7,783 nucleotides of DNA from TH5896 sp050748485 (GTDB lineage: Archaea > Thermoproteota > Nitrososphaeria > Nitrososphaerales > Nitrososphaeraceae). Made by a program: the position numbers and the translations under genes. The DNA lies in the NCBI GenBank assembly GCA_050748485.1, contig JBOGPP010000023.1:1-7783 (forward strand). The letters run 5' to 3'. This document shows positions 5,265 through 7,783 of the stretch, piece by piece. The notes beneath the pieces are model-generated. The model did not search any database. It had not been told where the DNA came from and worked only from the letters and a program-made list of their open reading frames with translations. Positions within the stretch are counted from its first letter, which is position 1; every line of letters starts with the position of its first letter.

Positions 5265-7058
5265 TCAGCTACGTTTAACGAGCAGAGCGTCGTCAGAATC
5301 CATACTTTGCCAAATAACGTCGTAACCTAACTTTGAGACTAGCCCCGCGTGGCAGATTTCAGGTATAGAACTTTCTGATAAGATAACACATGCCTCAGAA
5401 AATTTCTTAGCACCAGTTAAGCGTTCGGCTACTGAATTGGCCTTTGCCTTGGACACGAACCATGAATCTATTCTTAAATAGTCTACTTCGTTGTCTCTGG
5501 AGGCAACTGCGGTAGCAATTTCGATTGGCACTTTGTAACTATCCGAAATCTCCTCAATAGAAATGACATCCTTTGTGCCATCAAATCTTATCTTTAGGTC
5601 TGAATCAAACATATTTGCGTCAATTTGTTCCTTGTCGATCGATTTTAAATATTCTTGTAACTTCTTAACCGGAACTAAAGACTTCCTGAAAAATATAACC
5701 CTATTTTTGGATATGCCATAGATGGATGGATTGAAAGGCTTAGAGCATGAAAGCTCTTCGTCCACCGCAACAAAAAGATCGACTTTACTGTTAAGGAGAA
5801 TTTCACTAACTTTTTGAAATTTCTTTTCTAGGTACTCTTTCGTCCAAAAACCCACAATTTCTAGATAAACTTTTCTACCATACTTCTCAAATAAGAAATC
5901 AGGGATAAATGCAACTCCTTTGCCGACGATAAGAGGGTCGGGTTCCCTCTTAATTTTCCATCTGTTGGCAAGATGTTCGAACTTAACTGCGAATTTCTCT
6001 TCGATAGAACTGTCAAAGTACGCTGAAGTTGATCGACCATTAATATTATTATTAATGCTATCAATATTAATACTACTATTATTATTTTTCTTGTCATTCC
6101 GAAGCGGTTCGCTCAGAATATTTTGCTGCAGATCAGAGGATGAAATTCTAAATTCATATATCTTCTTGCCGGCCATTGTCTTTCTAATTATAGACGCACT
6201 TATGTACCACCAAGATGATGAAATGATGAACGGAACAAGCTTCGCGATAGATGTTCCATATCTATCGGTCAACTTAAATAAACTAACAGGTCCATCAATT
6301 GAACAAACTAGCTCACTGTCATGGCCGCCATTATTTTTTACGTCAGCATGAAGTAGGTACTCTCTACTTTTACCGCCATGAACATTTCTGGCATCAGCGC
6401 TATCATTTGTATTCGTCTGCTCCCGTAGATTGTACATCAATCCTAGACGCTTTACATTCCTCAGGGTATTTTTCCAGTTTGCACCACCCCTGACACTAAA
6501 TTCTAGCCTGGTGCATGTGAAAAGCAGAGTCTGCAATAGGGACAGATTATACCATGCTAAAAGTTCTTCGGAACTGAGTGGACTAAACAGTTCTAGGACC
6601 GTATTCTCATCGAGGTCACTCCACAATGATTGCATTATTGAAGTTGATGAGATGTTCATCTTCGATGCTACGTTGCATAGTATCTCGTCACGGAGAGAAT
6701 CACTAAGTGCGAAACCGCGTCTTGCTGATTCCTCCCATAAAAGCCTTCTAATGTCAATAGGATTTAGTGAAATCCCGCAATTTTCGTCCCGTTGGCTTAT
6801 TGCTGTGTTGAACTGGCATCTTCTTTCTAGTAGGGTAGAAAGTCCCCTTACAAGCCTATAGTCGTCGAAGTGGCTTTCCAAGAACGATATCCTTTCGTTT
6901 AGAATCTTTTTCTTTTCCTTATTCGCCGCTAATTCCTGGAATTCGTTAATGATTATTTTGGCAAGTTCTAAATGCCTAGCCTTGTCCTCGCCGCCGCAAA
7001 AGAGAGGAACTATCTCTCCCTTTCGTGTTCTAATCCTAAGTAATTGACTAGGAAGCAT
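5265..7058 (-). CDS. bax1: Bax1/DUF790 family nuclease (XPB-associated)
   Basis: The 597-residue protein matches DUF790/Bax1, the archaeal nuclease that pairs with XPB helicase to cut DNA at bubbles and flaps, probably in nucleotide excision repair. The N-terminus has the family signatures MLPSQLLRIR, DDYRLVRGLSTLLERRC (residues 65-81) and the central DGPVSLFKLTDRYG (255-268). The C-terminal PD-(D/E)XK-like nuclease domain shows SIEEKFA (351-357), IPDF with Asp387, and LEIVGFW with Glu400 followed by TKEYLEKK, so the likely metal ligands are intact. Two low-complexity insertions stand out: residues about 213-248, and an Asn/Ser-rich linker at 321-347 directly before the nuclease domain. The start is ATG 7056-7058, matching the family N-terminus. 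The XPB gene, often adjacent in archaea, is not within the window. The last hundred residues end in GLVSKLGYDVIWQ, a family-like C-terminus. Confidence 0.93.
   Translation of the reverse strand: MLPSQLLRIRTRKGEIVPLFCGGEDKARHLELAKIIINEFQELAANKEKKKILNERISFLESHFDDYRLVRGLSTLLERRCQFNTAISQRDENCGISLNPIDIRRLLWEESARRGFALSDSLRDEILCNVASKMNISSTSIMQSLWSDLDENTVLELFSPLSSEELLAWYNLSLLQTLLFTCTRLEFSVRGGANWKNTLRNVKRLGLMYNLREQTNTNDSADARNVHGGKSREYLLHADVKNNGGHDSELVCSIDGPVSLFKLTDRYGTSIAKLVPFIISSSWWYISASIIRKTMAGKKIYEFRISSSDLQQNILSEPLRNDKKNNNSSINIDSINNNINGRSTSAYFDSSIEEKFAVKFEHLANRWKIKREPDPLIVGKGVAFIPDFLFEKYGRKVYLEIVGFWTKEYLEKKFQKVSEILLNSKVDLFVAVDEELSCSKPFNPSIYGISKNRVIFFRKSLVPVKKLQEYLKSIDKEQIDANMFDSDLKIRFDGTKDVISIEEISDSYKVPIEIATAVASRDNEVDYLRIDSWFVSKAKANSVAERLTGAKKFSEACVILSESSIPEICHAGLVSKLGYDVIWQSMDSDDALLVKRS
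6039..6089. repeat. ATT-type low-complexity tract inside the nuclease gene
   Basis: This A/T-rich stretch is built from irregular ATT/ATTA units and encodes, on the minus strand, part of the Asn/Ser/Ile linker (NNNSSINIDSINNN) of the Bax1 protein. It looks like slippage-driven expansion of Asn codons (AAT/AAC) in a tolerant linker. Confidence 0.6.
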
Positions 7059-7111
7059 TTCCTATTCGGATAAACTGATCTGTCTCAGTCCTTATTTCAG
7101 GCAAAAATTGT

Positions 7112-7122
7112 CTTATAAAAAT
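7112..7122 (-). promoter_or_regulatory. Probable TATA box for the nuclease gene
   Basis: On the minus strand this reads ATTTTTATAAG, centred about 59 bases before the ATG at 7058. It would give a leader of roughly 30 bases, unlike the leaderless genes nearby. AGGA lies just before the ATG but is very close for a ribosome binding site. Confidence 0.4.
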
Positions 7123-7507
7123 AGTCATTTGCCACCAATTTATAATTATTCCTTAGATTTAGAATAAGACCGCAGAGTATCGTTGATAATGGTTTTTCAT
7201 GGAGTCGGTACCTCATGTTTTCTTTGTCCCACTGTTTGATCCAAGGTTAACAACATTTCACCTACCCACTGTTATATTAACTAAAAATTTTTTCCTTTTC
7301 ATAATTGATCACGTGTTTATCTATTCTGAGTCACTTCATCTGCATCTATGTGTTCGTGTATTGATGATACTTTGCCATTATCATTTTTCGCTTTCCATCC
7401 ATGCCACTGGAGAAGTCTGCCACAAAATGATTCAAATGAAAATGCACAAATGTGTTAATAAGGTCGACTCTTCTTATACGTTGCAGGAAGCAGTATTGGG
7501 TAATCGG

Positions 7508-7513
7508 AAAAAA
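7508..7513 (-). terminator. U-run terminator candidate for the beta-helix gene
   Basis: A6 on the plus strand gives U6 in the minus transcript, about 27 bases after the TAA stop of the beta-helix gene. No strong hairpin precedes it. Confidence 0.4.
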
Positions 7514-7539
7514 GGTTGGAGAGTCTGCTGAAGTTATTA

Positions 7540-7783
7540 TTACCTACCTATACACAGACCACTTGGATTACTTGTCTCACAACTGTTGTCTACATACTGA
7601 TTTGCGTTGATGTTTGTTGGTAGTCCGTTTGCATTGTTAAGGTCAATGACATTCTCAAGTACGTTATTGGCTGATATAGTATTCTGTGAGCTCTGTCCAT
7701 CAAGAAATACTCCATTCTGACTTCCAACTACATTGTTCATTCCTACATTGGACTGTTGTGTGTTGACAAATGTTATTCCTGCT
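7540..7783 (-). CDS. Right-handed beta-helix (NosD-like) protein, C-terminal part
   Basis: The minus frame is open to the right edge and ends at TAA 7540-7542, giving the last 81 residues of a longer protein. An ATG at 7740 is in frame, but the upstream codons (AGITFVNTQQSNVG) continue the same repeat, so it is internal. The repeat has the N-x-V/I-x-x-N and G-hydrophobic-x-L spacing of parallel beta-helix coils: NNVVGSQNGVFLDGQSSQNT, then ISANNVLENVIDLNNANG. The end, NSCETSNPSGLCIG, carries two Cys that may form a disulfide, suggesting an extracellular protein. Proteins of this type are annotated as NosD-like, pectate-lyase-like or carbohydrate-binding; the sequence here does not distinguish an enzyme from a surface or adhesion protein, since the active region and any signal peptide are outside the window. 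Confidence 0.82.
   Translation of the reverse strand, partial: AGITFVNTQQSNVGMNNVVGSQNGVFLDGQSSQNTISANNVLENVIDLNNANGLPTNINANQYVDNSCETSNPSGLCIGR

Larger units (their letters stand above)
7059..7539. other. Intergenic region holding the nuclease promoter
   Basis: These 481 bases lie between the nuclease start and the beta-helix gene's stop, both on the minus strand. They contain the probable TATA box at 7112-7122 and the U-run at 7508-7513. A 110-codon plus frame (7199-7531) is open, but its Phe/His/Cys-heavy composition and lack of a well-placed promoter argue against a gene. No RNA gene or repeat was seen. Confidence 0.45.

Noticed and set aside
5861..6861. Several 64-143-codon frames within the nuclease gene, some with apparent membrane segments
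   Set aside because: All overlap the intact DUF790 reading frame; the hydrophobic runs come from reading the A/T-rich linker codons in other frames or on the other strand.
7199..7531. 110-codon plus-strand frame
   Set aside because: Its Phe/His/Cys/Leu-heavy composition looks like chance translation of T-rich DNA, there is no TATA box at the right distance, and it runs into the terminator region of the beta-helix gene.
1..7783. tRNA genes, rRNA, CRISPR arrays, insertion sequences and attachment sites
   Set aside because: Reading the gaps by eye for the tRNA T-arm motif (GTTCRANNC on both strands) gave no full match, and no regularly spaced direct repeats, transposase-like proteins or target-site duplications were seen. 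A covariance-model search would be the decisive test for RNA genes.

Overview
The window looks like chromosomal DNA of an ammonia-oxidising archaeon of the Nitrososphaeria (Thaumarchaeota). The evidence is a DUF790/Bax1-type nuclease, a P-II-like protein, a small protein resembling the thaumarchaeal DUF6659 group, and secreted proteins whose signal peptides end in ...FAQ or ...HAQ. Several genes also have an archaeal TATA box 25-29 bases before the start codon, as expected for leaderless mRNAs. The DNA is AT-rich, intergenic gaps are long, and several small or broken reading frames are present. Family calls come from reading translations, not from a search.

Layout, left to right. Bases 1-324 hold the 3' end of a plus-strand gene with a very histidine-rich tail. 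At 583-969 (minus) and 1036-1365 (plus) lie a DUF6659-like gene and a diverged P-II-like gene, transcribed away from each other from a 66-base region with closely packed TATA boxes. Bases 1421-1591 may be a gene remnant. At 1729-2133 (plus) is a secreted Ser/Asp/Glu-rich protein ending in a T8 tract. It converges on a small charged hypothetical gene, 2266-2547 (minus). Bases 2628-3805 are gene-poor, with one doubtful reading frame at 3058-3402. At 3806-4162 (plus) is a second secreted Ser/Asp/Asn-rich protein with a terminator-like hairpin. Between it and the next gene, an open frame with no clear start (4261-4446) contains a strong 39-base hairpin.

The right half is on the minus strand: an NAD(P)H-dependent FMN reductase (4482-5066), a full-length Bax1/DUF790 nuclease (5265-7058), and the C-terminal end of a right-handed beta-helix (NosD-like) protein running off the right edge (7540-7783).

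The genes do not form one obvious pathway. Nearly every gene seems to have its own promoter, and the XPB helicase that often accompanies Bax1 is not in the window. No tRNA, rRNA, CRISPR array or insertion sequence was seen. I found no convincing new multi-gene system. The points most worth checking are the altered ligand-binding loops of the P-II-like protein, the hairpin inside a possible unannotated gene, the histidine-rich tail, and the pair of similarly built secreted acidic proteins.
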